This document shows, piece by piece, positions 53,653 through 63,384 of a stretch of 64,000 nucleotides of DNA. The notes below the pieces were generated by a model. The model did no database searches. It was not told the origin of the DNA and worked only from the letters and a program-made list of their open reading frames with translations. Origin of the DNA: Natronomonas pharaonis DSM 2160 (GTDB taxonomy: Archaea; Halobacteriota; Halobacteria; Halobacteriales; Haloarculaceae); contig NC_007426.1 of NCBI RefSeq assembly GCF_000026045.1, forward strand, positions 992,001 to 1,056,000, written 5' to 3'. Positions within the stretch are counted from its first letter, which is position 1, and each line of letters starts with the position of its first letter. A program made the translations under genes and the position numbers.

Positions 53653-55383
53653 ATGGGCGTCGCCGAGCGCAGCGCCCAACTGACCGACCTCGTCGGCTCC
53701 ATCCTCGATGCGTACGACAGGATGGAGATGGACGCCAAGACCTACGTCTTGGCGGTGCTGTTGCCGACGACGGTGCTTTTTCTCGGCAGCATCGTGCTGG
53801 CGTTGGTCTGGCAGACGATACTGCTGGTGCGGCTGCTGTTTCCCCTCCTCGGGGCGGTCCTGCTCGGTGCTGGCGTCGCCTACCCGAAACTCGCGATGGA
53901 CCAGCGCCGCATCGAGATGGAAAACCGGTTCCACCTGCTCGTGACGCATATGACGGTGCTTTCGACGACGAACATCGACCGGATGGAGGTGTTCCGGAAG
54001 CTCTCGAAGGAAGAAGAATACGGAGAGCTGACAGTCGAGATGCGCCGCATCGTCCAGCTCGTCGATACGTGGAATCAGAGCCTCGACGACGCGCTCCGGC
54101 GACGGGCAAAAGAGGTCCCCAGCGACTCGCTGACTGATCTGTTCGACCGGCTGGCATACACCCTCGGAGCCGGCCAGGAAATGTCCGATTTCCTCTTCGA
54201 GGAACAGGGCGTGATGATAGAAAACTACAAGACCATCTACCAGCAGTCGCTGGAGAACCTCGACGTGATGAAGGACCTCTATCTGTCGATGGTGCTCTCG
54301 ATGACGTTTGCGCTGGTTTTTGCCGTCGTCCTGCCGATTCTGACGGCAACGAACCCGACGTGGACGGTCGCAGCCGTCATCGCGATGTTCGTCTTCGTAC
54401 AGGTCGGGTTCTTCCTCGTTATCCGTGCGCTCGTCCCGCACGACCCGCTGTGGTACATTGAGGAAGGCTACCGGACTCGCTCGAAACAGAAGCTCGTCGG
54501 CAGCTCAGTCCTAGCCGTCGTACTCTTTTTGCTCATCGTGCTCGTGATGACGGCCAGTTCGTTCGGCGTGGCACCGTTCGATTCGCTCGTGCCCATGGCC
54601 TCGATACCCACGCCGTTGTACCTCGCGATACCGACGCTGCCGTTTCTGATACCCGCCATCGTCTTCCGCCGACAGGAGAAAGCGATTATCGAGCGCGACG
54701 AGGAGTTCCCGAGTTTCATTCGGGCACTCGGGGCCAGCGAGAGCGCAAAGCAGTCGACGACCTCGACGGTGCTGAAGACGCTCCGAAAGAAGGACTTCGG
54801 CGCGTTGACGCCGAACGTCGACGACCTCTATCGGCGGCTGAACATGCGGATCAACACCGAGCGGGCGTGGCGATACTTCGCCGAGGACACTAACTCCTAT
54901 ATTATCCAGAAATTCAGCGAGATGTACCTCATCGGCCGCTCGATGGGTGGGAACCCGAAGATGCTCGGCGAGCTGATAAGCGAGAACATGAACGAGCTCT
55001 GCCAGCTCCGCGAACAGCGGCGGCAAGTAACTGTGACGCTCATCGGACTACTGTACGGTATCTCGGCGGCGTCCGCCTTCGCCTTCTTTACTGGGCTTGA
55101 AATCGCCATCATTATGGCCGGCTTCGACCTCGAGATGGGGACCGCCCAGTTCGACTTCGGCCAGTTGCTCCACACCGAGATGTACAACGTGCCGCTGCTC
55201 CGCTACCTGCTGTTGCTCGTTATTCTGTTCAATGCCGTTATGTCAGCACTGACGATACGGGTTGCTGACGGGGGCCACTACGGCAACGCCTTCCTACACT
55301 TCGTCGCGCTCGTGTGGGTTGGCTGTATGACCGCTTTCGCAACCGAATCGCTGATTAGCATGCTACTGGACATAGACCTATGA
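53653..55383 (+). CDS. arlJ: Archaellum membrane platform protein ArlJ (FlaJ)
   Basis: At 576 residues it has two T2SSF-type cytoplasmic helical bundles and about nine membrane helices: helix sets at ~30-90, ~220-265 and ~290-340, and a C-terminal cluster at ~465-575. It is the membrane platform into which archaellins are inserted and on which ArlI acts. Its stop overlaps the cheF ATG by four bases. Confidence 0.93.
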   Translation: MGVAERSAQLTDLVGSILDAYDRMEMDAKTYVLAVLLPTTVLFLGSIVLALVWQTILLVRLLFPLLGAVLLGAGVAYPKLAMDQRRIEMENRFHLLVTHMTVLSTTNIDRMEVFRKLSKEEEYGELTVEMRRIVQLVDTWNQSLDDALRRRAKEVPSDSLTDLFDRLAYTLGAGQEMSDFLFEEQGVMIENYKTIYQQSLENLDVMKDLYLSMVLSMTFALVFAVVLPILTATNPTWTVAAVIAMFVFVQVGFFLVIRALVPHDPLWYIEEGYRTRSKQKLVGSSVLAVVLFLLIVLVMTASSFGVAPFDSLVPMASIPTPLYLAIPTLPFLIPAIVFRRQEKAIIERDEEFPSFIRALGASESAKQSTTSTVLKTLRKKDFGALTPNVDDLYRRLNMRINTERAWRYFAEDTNSYIIQKFSEMYLIGRSMGGNPKMLGELISENMNELCQLREQRRQVTVTLIGLLYGISAASAFAFFTGLEIAIIMAGFDLEMGTAQFDFGQLLHTEMYNVPLLRYLLLLVILFNAVMSALTIRVADGGHYGNAFLHFVALVWVGCMTAFATESLISMLLDIDL

Positions 55384-56261
55384 AAGAAGAGGCCGTTGCT
55401 GACTTCGTCGGCCGGTTCGCCCGCAACCCCGAAGGCGGGGTACAGGGCGAGCCGCAGTCTTGCCGGGCGGTGATGAGCAAAAAACGGCTCGTCGTCGCCG
55501 GCGACGGCGACGAACGGATTACCGTGCCGTTGTCTCGAGTCGTCGATGTCGTCGTCGGGAACGTTCCGCCGAACCTCCGTGACCTCTTCGATGCAACGGT
55601 GACGGTTGGATACAAGACCGACGAGGGAACTGTCGAAACAGTTCTCATCGAGGGCGACGACAGCACGATGTCGAAGTTCCAGACGGTGCTTTTCAAGTGT
55701 CTACTCAACGGCACGAAGGCGCTGGTCAAACATCCGGCTCAACTCGGTGGCCGAGTGACCGACTCCCCCGTCAGAAAGGCAAAAATCTCCATCGAGTCCA
55801 AGCAGGTCCGGTTCAAGACATCCGGGGACAACTTCACTATCGATATCACCAACGTCATCGACTTCGAACGGACCGAACGGGCACCCGATGGCGAAAGCCG
55901 ACCGACACTTGTCGTCAAACACGCCGACGACGGACAGGTTGCGACATCGCTCGTGTCGCCGGCCTCCTCTCGGAAGCTCAATCTGCTCGGGCGCTACTTC
56001 CGTATCGAGTACAGCGAGCTGCTCAACGAAGTGGGGCAGATAGACCTCAGCGAGTCCGAAAAGCGTGTCCTCGTTACTATCTATGCGACCGGCGGCGACA
56101 TTGACTTCAAGAACGTCCTCGACGGCAGCGCCGCACAGGCGACAAACGTCGTCAACTCGCTGCGCGAGAAGGGGCTCATCGAGGAAGAACCGACCGGGCT
56201 CTCGCTTACCTCACACGGACAGGTCGTTGTCAGCCAGCGGCTCGAAGATGTCAACATCTGA
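55380..56261 (+). CDS. cheF: Archaellum-chemotaxis adaptor CheF
   Basis: The 293-residue CheF protein has a PH-like beta domain in the N-terminal two thirds (KKRLVVAGDGDERITVPLSR, TDSPVRKAKISIESKQVRF) and a winged-HTH-like C-terminus (LSESEKRVLVTIYATGGD, LREKGLIEEEPTG). CheF binds CheY-P and ArlCE and is the archaeal-specific link between chemotaxis and the motor. A second family member is encoded convergently at 56678-57541. Confidence 0.9.
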   Translation: MKEEAVADFVGRFARNPEGGVQGEPQSCRAVMSKKRLVVAGDGDERITVPLSRVVDVVVGNVPPNLRDLFDATVTVGYKTDEGTVETVLIEGDDSTMSKFQTVLFKCLLNGTKALVKHPAQLGGRVTDSPVRKAKISIESKQVRFKTSGDNFTIDITNVIDFERTERAPDGESRPTLVVKHADDGQVATSLVSPASSRKLNLLGRYFRIEYSELLNEVGQIDLSESEKRVLVTIYATGGDIDFKNVLDGSAAQATNVVNSLREKGLIEEEPTGLSLTSHGQVVVSQRLEDVNI

Positions 56262-56441
56262 GCAGCCGGCACAAGCGTTCGGCCTACCGTTGCCCCTCAC
56301 GTATGGCCGTTGTTCGCAAAAACAATAGCTCAGTTTCCTCCTGTTTACTTGATAACGGAACGATAATCAAAAAATCAATCTTACCAGTAGGGTTTTGTAT
56401 CTCCTCCGGGTATACTCAAGATACCGATACACGACACAGCG

Positions 56442-56666
56442 ATGATACGCCTCTTTGCGGCAGCTGGTTTCGTCGTCGGGTTCGCGCTGGTGTTAGCCGC
56501 CCCGATAGCGCTGTTACACGCGATGGCCGACTCGCGGGCCGTGACCGACCTGCCGACGTTGACACAAGGTGACGTGTACCTCATCGCCGGTGTGATGGGG
56601 CTTGGGCTGTTGCTCGCCGGATTCAGCGCAATCATGTGGCTAGCCAGCGACATCAGACCGACCTGA
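56442..56666 (+). CDS. Two-helix membrane protein between the cheF genes
   Basis: The 74-residue protein comprises two transmembrane helices (LFAAAGFVVGFALVLAAPIA and VYLIAGVMGLGLLLAGFSAI) linked by a short loop. No family recognised. A/T-rich DNA with AATCAAAAAATCAATC (56366-56381) upstream offers promoter sequence. It is convergent with cheF2, ending 12 bases before that gene's stop. Confidence 0.6.
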   Translation: MIRLFAAAGFVVGFALVLAAPIALLHAMADSRAVTDLPTLTQGDVYLIAGVMGLGLLLAGFSAIMWLASDIRPT

Positions 56667-56677
56667 GAAGAGTCCGC

Positions 56678-57541
56678 CTACTGGCTGTTCATCGATTCGC
56701 TGGCGATGTTCCGACCACGGGGCTTCAGCGCAACCTCGCGACGAATACGGACCTCTTGGAGGACATCGAGGTCAATGAGCCGCTCGTAGATTTCTTCGAC
56801 AGCATCGGGGTCCATGTCGAGAAACTCCGGTACCTCGAACGGCGAGACTCCGGAGTACAGCGCCATCAGAACCTCTTCCTCGTCCTTGCTGAGGTCGATG
56901 GAGGACGCGTTCTGTTCGGCACCGCGCTTCAGCACCGACTCGACGACCGAGCAGTGTTTTCGATTCCCCGAAAGGTACGTTTCGACGCTCGTTTCATCTT
57001 CCGTGTGCTCGGCCTCCAAAACGGGCCGTTCCTTCGATTTGACCTGCCGCTCGTTCCGCTCGACGGTCCCCACGTCGTCGATTTCTATCTGGACGAACGA
57101 GCCGTCCTCGACGGCGAGGTTGACTGCGTCCTCGTCGACTTTGATGCGGGCCTTCCGCCAGCTGACGTCCTGCACCACGCCGCCCTCGATGGCTGGGTGT
57201 TTGATGAGGACGATTTCGCCGTCCAGAATGGTCTTGTGGAGCGTCCGCTCGAAGCTCTCCGACTCCTTCGTCGAGACGAGGAAGACGTCCGTCCCAACGC
57301 GGATACTCACGTAGTCGGTAACCTGCGCTATGGTCCGGTTGACGTCGTACCGGCCCTCGATTTTGTCGACGTTCGTGAGCTTGATAGTCTGTTTACCGTC
57401 GGTGCCCGCGAGGACGAGCCGCCGATTGGAAAGCAGGATGCGCCCGTCAGTCCACGAGATGTCGTTGAGTTTCGTGCCGTCACGGACGACCTGTGTAAAC
57501 CGGCCCGTCGTGTCCAGTAGTTTGCGCTCCGATTTGCTCAT
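56678..57541 (-). CDS. Second CheF-family adaptor (CheF2)
   Basis: The 287-residue protein is homologous to CheF in layout: a PH-like beta domain with LNDISWTDGRILLSNRRLVL and VVQDVSWRKARIKVDEDAV, then a winged-HTH-like C-terminus (LSKDEEEVLMALYSGVS, LIDLDVLQEVRIRREVAL). It is the last gene of the minus-strand che operon, overlapping the HEAT gene stop by one base (TAATG). Two CheF paralogues per genome are known in haloarchaea. Confidence 0.85.
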   Translation of the reverse strand: MSKSERKLLDTTGRFTQVVRDGTKLNDISWTDGRILLSNRRLVLAGTDGKQTIKLTNVDKIEGRYDVNRTIAQVTDYVSIRVGTDVFLVSTKESESFERTLHKTILDGEIVLIKHPAIEGGVVQDVSWRKARIKVDEDAVNLAVEDGSFVQIEIDDVGTVERNERQVKSKERPVLEAEHTEDETSVETYLSGNRKHCSVVESVLKRGAEQNASSIDLSKDEEEVLMALYSGVSPFEVPEFLDMDPDAVEEIYERLIDLDVLQEVRIRREVALKPRGRNIASESMNSQ

Positions 57542-58860
57542 TAGATACCACCTGCGCCGATGCCTCCAAGTTTCGACAGCGCCGAGAAGGCCTGTTCGCG
57601 GAGTTCGTCACTCTCGGTCCGGTCGACGAACTCACCGAGTTCATCACGAGCCCGGTCGCCGCCCACCTTTCCGAGAACGAAAAGCGCCTTCGAGCGCGCG
57701 TCCTCGTCTCCAGTCTCGTCGCGGGCGAGCTCCAGCAGCTCTCGCTCTAGTCCCGGGTCATCAAGCTGTGTGAGACTGGTCGCAGCAAACTGGGCTGTCA
57801 TCCCGTCGTCGTCGCCGAGGGCCTCGATGAGCGCCTCACGGGCCATCTCCCGGTGTTGGTGGCCGACGACGCGTCCAAGTAGCCACGCCGCGTTGCGGCG
57901 CTGCGGTGACCCGGAGCTTTCGGTCAGAATCTCTGTCAGCGGCGGGATGACTTCGTCGGCCGTCGCTGATTCGAGCCGGTCGGCGGCGGCCTGTCTGACC
58001 TCGTGGCTCTGCTGCGGTGGGGCGTTCGAGAGGATTTCCACGAGCGAGAACATCGCCGTCCGGCGGACCATCTCGTGTTCGTCATCGAGGAACCCGACGA
58101 GCGTATCGACCGGTTCGACGCTGCCGAACTGGCCAAGCGAGTCGGCGACGACGCGCCTGACGGAGCCGCTGGGGTCTCCGGCCGCATCGAGCAGCACCGA
58201 TAGTGCCCCCTCTGTGCCGATGTCCCCGAGCGCTCTGGCGACTGCTTGTCGGACATCGATGTTCGAGTCGCTCGTTATCAACTCTTCGAGGGGACCGACG
58301 GCCCGCGGGTCTTCGATACGACCGCAGGCGACAGCCGACCGTGCCCGGACGCGGGGGTCCTCGTCGCTGAGCCGGTCGACAAGCGACGCCGTCACGCTCG
58401 GGTCGCCGACGCGGCCGAGTCCGGTCGCCGCTGCCATCCGTAGCTCCGGCTGGTCGGCCTCAAGCACGTCCGCAAAGGTCTTTGCGGCGACCCAGTCGGC
58501 GGCCGCATCGAGGTCCTTACCGGAGAGCTCAGCAACAACCCGTTCGAGGGCCTCTTGGCTGTGCTTGTCAAGCGCGTCGACGGCGGCCGCGCGGACGCCT
58601 TCGTTTTCGTCGTCCTTGACAGCCCGAACCAGTACGTCGATAACCGTCTCGCGGTCGGCTTCGGCTTCGAGTGCTTCGAGACCGAGGTCGTCGGTCTCGT
58701 CGGATTCGAGTACGAGGTCTGACTCCTCGACATCGCCGGTATCGAGGATATCACCGATGACCTCGGCGGCTCGCTTGCGAATCGAGGGGTTGTCGCTGTG
58801 CTGGAGCACTTCGACGAGGTCCTCGAGGTCGCGTTCCCGTTCGAGCTGATACAGCGACAT
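57541..58860 (-). CDS. HEAT-repeat (PBS-lyase type) protein of the che operon
   Basis: This 439-residue protein is built wholly of ~30-residue HEAT-like repeats, e.g. HSDNPSIRKRAAEVIGDI, DENEGVRAAAVDALDKH, DEDPRVRARSAVACGRI, SDSNIDVRQAVARALGDI, DPSGSVRRVVADSLGQF. It has no catalytic residues and probably acts as a scaffold. Haloarchaeal homologues sit beside CheF and ArlCE and interact with Che proteins in Halobacterium. Confidence 0.85.
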   Translation of the reverse strand: MSLYQLERERDLEDLVEVLQHSDNPSIRKRAAEVIGDILDTGDVEESDLVLESDETDDLGLEALEAEADRETVIDVLVRAVKDDENEGVRAAAVDALDKHSQEALERVVAELSGKDLDAAADWVAAKTFADVLEADQPELRMAAATGLGRVGDPSVTASLVDRLSDEDPRVRARSAVACGRIEDPRAVGPLEELITSDSNIDVRQAVARALGDIGTEGALSVLLDAAGDPSGSVRRVVADSLGQFGSVEPVDTLVGFLDDEHEMVRRTAMFSLVEILSNAPPQQSHEVRQAAADRLESATADEVIPPLTEILTESSGSPQRRNAAWLLGRVVGHQHREMAREALIEALGDDDGMTAQFAATSLTQLDDPGLERELLELARDETGDEDARSKALFVLGKVGGDRARDELGEFVDRTESDELREQAFSALSKLGGIGAGGI

Positions 58861-58861
58861 G

Positions 58862-59680
58862 TTATTTCCTCCGGTAGATGTGTTTCCCCCGGTCGTAGGG
58901 GTCGTAAGCGTCGCGGAACGACCGTGGTAGTGTCTCGGACTTGCCGATAGTTAAAAACCCGCCTTCACGCAGTGCGTCGGTGAGCGTCTCGAATATCGGT
59001 TCCTTGTACGACTTGTCGATGTAAATCAGGAGGTTGCGGCAGAGGACGAGGTCGTGGCCGCTCTTGGGGCGGCCGCTGATAAGGTCGTGTTTCTCGAAGG
59101 TGACCATCCGCTTTACGTCGTCTTTGACCGCAAACGAGGTCCCGTCGTCGGTAATCTCGACGTGGGCTTCGGGGTCGGATAGCGGTTCCAGTTGGCTGCC
59201 GATATCGGTCGTTCGCGTCGACTCGTAGACGCCCTCTCGTGCCTCAGCCAGCGCTTCGGCGTCGATGTCCGTCGCCGTAATTTCGACGGCACGCTCCCTG
59301 ATGTTGGGGTCATCGCGAGCCAACATCGCTATCGAGTACGGTTCCCGGCCGTCTGCGCAGGGAGCACTCCAGCAGTTGACCGTTCGGTGTTCCTCGGTCA
59401 GCATCGCGAGTACGTCCCGGAGCCGCTCCCAGACCGGCGGGTTGCGGAAGAAGCTCGTGACGTTGATGCTCAGTGCATCGAGCAGTGCCTCCTGTTCGTC
59501 CTCGCTGTCTGCGAGGATGTCGAGGTAGCCCTCGTAGTCGTCACAGTCGGTCCGGCGCATTCTGGCAGAGATTCGGCGGTCGAGATACGACTCGTTGTAG
59601 GAGTCAGGCTCGAAGGCCATATTGTCAGCGACGTATCTCACGACCGCCTCGAACCCGGTGTCCGTGTCCGTGCCTTTCAT
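58862..59680 (-). CDS. cheR: Chemotaxis protein methyltransferase CheR
   Basis: The 272-residue SAM-dependent methyltransferase acts on transducer glutamates. The N-terminal helical domain includes YLDRRISARMRRTDC; the SAM site is WSAPCADGREPYSIAML; ITATDIDAEALAEAREGVY and VLCRNLLIYIDKSYKEPIF are further family marks. The start overlaps the cheA stop by four bases (ATGA). Confidence 0.94.
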   Translation of the reverse strand: MKGTDTDTGFEAVVRYVADNMAFEPDSYNESYLDRRISARMRRTDCDDYEGYLDILADSEDEQEALLDALSINVTSFFRNPPVWERLRDVLAMLTEEHRTVNCWSAPCADGREPYSIAMLARDDPNIRERAVEITATDIDAEALAEAREGVYESTRTTDIGSQLEPLSDPEAHVEITDDGTSFAVKDDVKRMVTFEKHDLISGRPKSGHDLVLCRNLLIYIDKSYKEPIFETLTDALREGGFLTIGKSETLPRSFRDAYDPYDRGKHIYRRK

Positions 59681-61956
59681 TCCTCCAGACTCACCACGTC
59701 GAGAATTGGGACGATGTTTCCGTCGCCGAGAATGGCAGTCCCGCTGAGACCGGGGATACCGCTCAGCGACCCTTCCAGCGGCTTGACGACGACTTCCTCC
59801 TGGTCGCTAAAGGAATCACACCGTAGTGCGACCGGACGGACGGATTCTCTGATTCGGACCAGCATTCCCTCTTCGTCGCTCCGGCGAGCCATGTCACCCA
59901 GCTCGCCGCCGTCGGCAGCGACAGCGGATTCGCCGTCGACCGCGGCGGCGTCGGGGTCGATTTCCAACGCCGAATCGAGGTCGATAACCGGGTACACTTC
60001 GTCGTCGTGTCTGACGACCGGCTCGCCGTTGACCGTCTCGGTGTCGGAGGCCCGTGTCAGCTCGTCGATGTTCTTGATGGGGATGCCGTAGACCTGCTCG
60101 CCCACGTTAACGAAGAGGACGTTGACGATGGCGACAGAGACCGGCAGCCGGAGTTCGACTTTCGTCCCTTCGCCGAGCTCGCTTTCGACGTTGACGCTGC
60201 CATCAAGTTGCTCGACAGTGCTGTTGACAACGTCCATTCCGACACCGCGGCCACTGACGTCTGTCACTTCGTCCGCCGTCGAAAAGCCCGGATGGAAGAT
60301 GAGGTCGTAGGCGTCACTGTCGGAGAGCTCCTCGGCCTCGGATTCCGTGAGAATGCCCTCATTGACAGCCTTGTTCCGCATGATGTCCGGGTCGATGCCG
60401 CCGCCGTCGTCCTCGACGATGATGGTCACGTGGTCGCGCTGTCTGGACGCACGGAGCTCGACTTTCCCCTCGCGCGGTTTACCTGCTTCCTCTCGCTTGT
60501 CGGGGGCCTCGACACCGTGGTCGACAGCGTTTCTGAGGATATGGATGAGTGGGTCTTCGATTTCAGTCAGAATCGAGCGGTCTAGCTCGATGTCTTGGCC
60601 GTGCATCTCGAAGGAAATCTCCTTGCCCTGACTCCGGGCGACGTCACGGACGACCCGCGGCAGGTTGCTGACGACTCGCCGAAGCGGGATGAGCCGCATA
60701 TCCATGACGGTGTTTTGGAGCCTCGAGGTGACCTTGTCGAAGTCGTTGAGACTGGTTTGTGCCGTCTCCAGGTCCTCGTTTTCGATGGCCCGACGGATGG
60801 TGATGCGGCCGGTCACGAGCTGTTCGACGAGCCCGTGGAGCTCGTCCAGCCGGTCGACATCGACCCGCACCGAGGAGATGTCGCTCCCGCCGGAGCTCGT
60901 CGACGACGAACTCCCACTGGAACCGGAGCTGCTGTCGTCGCTGCTTTGGTCCGCATCGGCTTCGGTGTCGTCTTCAGCTGCTGGCTCCTCGTCGCTTTCG
61001 GTGTCGTCGGCTACCGCTTCGTCCGGCTGCTCTATGTCTTCTGTCGGCTCGTCGTCGGCTGCGTCCGCTTCAGCAGCCCCGTTCTCGGCCGCCGACTCGT
61101 CAGCCGGGGCCTCAGCCGCCTCGTCGACGCTTTCTTCGGTCGCCTCGGCGGCATCGGCTCCTTCAGCCCCATCAGCGCCGGCGATGGCTGCCGTCTCGAA
61201 GTCTTCGACGGCCCCGATGTCTGCCAGCGTCGACTCGATGTCGTCGGTCGATACGTCGGCGACGAAGGCGTCGAAGGTCCCATCGTAGTCGCCCTCCTCG
61301 ATTTCGTCCCGGCTCGGCGCGGTTTCAAGCCGCTCGAACCCGTCGGCGAGCGGTTCCAACGCGAGCATCGAATCGACACCGAGCATGCCGTCCGGGTCAA
61401 GTTCGACGCGGGCGTAGGCAATCGAGTCGGCGTCCTCGAACTCCGGCTCCTCGTCGGCGTGGGCGAAGGTCACGTCGTCGCTTTCGTCCGCGCTCTCGGT
61501 GTCTTCGCCGTCTTCGTCCGCCTCGTCGGCTGTGGCTTCGTCCGAGCCGTCCTGTGGCGCTGCGGCTGCTTCGCCCATCCCCTCTTCGATTGCGGCCCGA
61601 AGCCGCTCGATGGTCTCGTTGGGGTTGGTCTGTGAGTCACCGTCGGCCTCGATTTCGTCGACGATGGTTTCTATCCGGTCGACGCCATCGAAGGCGGCGT
61701 CCATAATTTCGGGCGTTACGTCGATTTCCCCGTCCCGTATCTCGTCGAGGAGGTCTTCGAGTACGTGGGCGAGTTCGCTAGCGTTCGAAAAGCCCATCGC
61801 GCCGAAGTTCCCCTTCAGCGTGTGGGCGGTCCGGAACACTGATTCGATAGCCTCGTTGTCTGTCGGATCGTCCTCAAGCGCGAGCAGCGCATTGTTGAGG
61901 TCGGTTATGCTCTCTCTACACTCGGAGACGAACGCATGCATGTGGTCTTCGTTCAT
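59677..61956 (-). CDS. cheA: Chemotaxis histidine kinase CheA
   Basis: About 759 residues with all CheA parts: P1 Hpt with FRTAHTLKGNFGAMGF (phospho-His ~46); P2-like region ~175-280 (IAYARVELDPDGMLG); a long acidic linker (~280-360); P3 dimerisation (MDMRLIPLRRVVSNLPR nearby); P4 ATPase (HILRNAVDHGVEAPDKR, EDDGGGIDPD, SGRGVGMDVVNS); and P5 CheW-like (LFVNVGEQVYGIPIKNI). ATG 61956 was chosen; GTG 61965, overlapping the cheB stop, is an alternative. Confidence 0.95.
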   Translation of the reverse strand: MNEDHMHAFVSECRESITDLNNALLALEDDPTDNEAIESVFRTAHTLKGNFGAMGFSNASELAHVLEDLLDEIRDGEIDVTPEIMDAAFDGVDRIETIVDEIEADGDSQTNPNETIERLRAAIEEGMGEAAAAPQDGSDEATADEADEDGEDTESADESDDVTFAHADEEPEFEDADSIAYARVELDPDGMLGVDSMLALEPLADGFERLETAPSRDEIEEGDYDGTFDAFVADVSTDDIESTLADIGAVEDFETAAIAGADGAEGADAAEATEESVDEAAEAPADESAAENGAAEADAADDEPTEDIEQPDEAVADDTESDEEPAAEDDTEADADQSSDDSSSGSSGSSSSTSSGGSDISSVRVDVDRLDELHGLVEQLVTGRITIRRAIENEDLETAQTSLNDFDKVTSRLQNTVMDMRLIPLRRVVSNLPRVVRDVARSQGKEISFEMHGQDIELDRSILTEIEDPLIHILRNAVDHGVEAPDKREEAGKPREGKVELRASRQRDHVTIIVEDDGGGIDPDIMRNKAVNEGILTESEAEELSDSDAYDLIFHPGFSTADEVTDVSGRGVGMDVVNSTVEQLDGSVNVESELGEGTKVELRLPVSVAIVNVLFVNVGEQVYGIPIKNIDELTRASDTETVNGEPVVRHDDEVYPVIDLDSALEIDPDAAAVDGESAVAADGGELGDMARRSDEEGMLVRIRESVRPVALRCDSFSDQEEVVVKPLEGSLSGIPGLSGTAILGDGNIVPILDVVSLEE

Positions 61957-61961
61957 CGGTA

Positions 61962-63029
61962 TCACTCCCTCATGATGGTGTCGAGCACGCCGTCAGCGAG
62001 TTCGTTTCGCGGGCGGACGTCGTCGACGACGCCCGTCTCGATGGCTCGCTGTGGCATACCGAACACCGCTGATGTTTCCTCGTCCTGTGCGACGACGCTG
62101 CCGCCGGCGGCGCTGACGGATTCGACACCGTCGGCACCGTCTGCTCCCATCCCCGTCAGAATAGCTGCCGTTAGCGGGCCGTCGACCTGCTCGGCGGCCG
62201 TCTGCAGCGTCACGTCGACGGCCGGTCGGACGTTGTTGACCGGCTCGTCTTCGGTGAGTGTCACCCGGAGCCGGCCGCCGCCGTAGCCTGACACTTCGAG
62301 GTGGTAGCCACCCTGTGCGACGAGGGCCTCGCCGCCGCCGATACGCTCGCCGCCAGTCGCCTCGCTGACGCTGTATTCGCTGGCTCCGTCCAGCCGCTTT
62401 GCGAACCGACCGGTAAACCCGTCCGGCATGTGCTGGACGACCAGTATTCGCAGGTCGGCATCCAGCGGCAGCTCGCTGAGCAGCTGTTCGACGACCGTCG
62501 GTCCACCGGTCGACGAGCCGATAACGAGCGTCGGCTTGTCGACGTACTCCGACGCCGACCGGCTCGTAGTGGTCGATGTGGCCGTCGATGTCGTCCGTTC
62601 CGCAGCAGCCTCAGTCGCCGAAACGTCGGCACCAGCGACGGAGCGAACTTTTTCGACAAGTTCATCCTGCTGTTGTTTAATGCCGACCGAGACTTCGCCG
62701 CTGGGCTTTTTGAAGAAATCGACGGCACCTTCATCCATCGCCTCGAAGGTTAGCTCCGCACCGTCGTCGGCGTGTGCCGAAAGGACAAGCACCGGTGTCG
62801 GACACTCGTCCATTATCCGGCCGGTCGCCTCGATGCCATCCATCCCCGGCATCTTCAGGTCCATCGTCACCACGTCCGGCTCGTGGGTTCGGACCGCTTC
62901 GACACCGCTTTCGCCGTTGGAGGCTGTCGCGACGACAGTGATGCCGGCGTCGTCAAGCATATCGCTGATGACGGTCCGCATGAACTGCGAGTCATCGACG
63001 ACGACGGCTGCAATCCCGTTGTTGCTCAT
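61962..63029 (-). CDS. cheB: Chemotaxis methylesterase/deamidase CheB
   Basis: At 355 residues it has an N-terminal receiver (VVDDSQFMRTVI, phospho-Asp57 in TMDLKMPGMDG), a Ser/Thr-rich linker, and a methylesterase domain. The catalytic Ser is in IGSSTGGPT, the His in QHMPDGFTGRFA and the Asp in GMGADGADG. First gene of the operon cheB-cheA-cheR-HEAT-cheF2. ATG 63029 gives the canonical MSNNGIAAVVVDDS start. Confidence 0.95.
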   Translation of the reverse strand: MSNNGIAAVVVDDSQFMRTVISDMLDDAGITVVATASNGESGVEAVRTHEPDVVTMDLKMPGMDGIEATGRIMDECPTPVLVLSAHADDGAELTFEAMDEGAVDFFKKPSGEVSVGIKQQQDELVEKVRSVAGADVSATEAAAERTTSTATSTTTSRSASEYVDKPTLVIGSSTGGPTVVEQLLSELPLDADLRILVVQHMPDGFTGRFAKRLDGASEYSVSEATGGERIGGGEALVAQGGYHLEVSGYGGGRLRVTLTEDEPVNNVRPAVDVTLQTAAEQVDGPLTAAILTGMGADGADGVESVSAAGGSVVAQDEETSAVFGMPQRAIETGVVDDVRPRNELADGVLDTIMRE

Positions 63030-63384
63030 TGTTTCAGTGGCGCACTCCCCGGCCGACACAACGACTCATCACCGGCTGGCGGCCGACCGACCCGCCTGCC
63101 GTCTCCGCGGCAACGACGCGCTGACGCTACGCTCATATCAGAACGTTTCCTGCGACACATATCAATACTAGTCCGGACTCACTGCTCGTCATACAGCGAC
63201 GTACCCGAGAGAAAAACGCTCTTGTCGTCTTAAAAGACGTTTTAGCTGCTAAGGAGTCGTATAACGAAGGCGATGGGGGTATTCGGACAGCCACCGGTGT
63301 ATCCGTCGCTTCATGACATTCGACGGTGGTTTCGAGACGCAAAACGCACCGGGGCTACTTTTTATGACAGTACGAGCACCATCC
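63030..63384. promoter_or_regulatory. Divergent promoter region between cheB and the transducer gene
   Basis: No gene seen in 355 bases. On the minus strand, AGTATTGATATG (~63157-63168) is a TATA-like box about 130 bases before cheB. A gapped palindrome CGTCTT-AA-AAGACG lies at 63226-63239. On the plus strand, CTACTTTTTATG (~63355-63365) sits about 25 bases before the ATG at 63385. Confidence 0.4.

Noticed and set aside
60595-61635. A 346-codon plus-strand frame opposite cheA
   Set aside because: It is an antisense shadow of the acidic linker of CheA.
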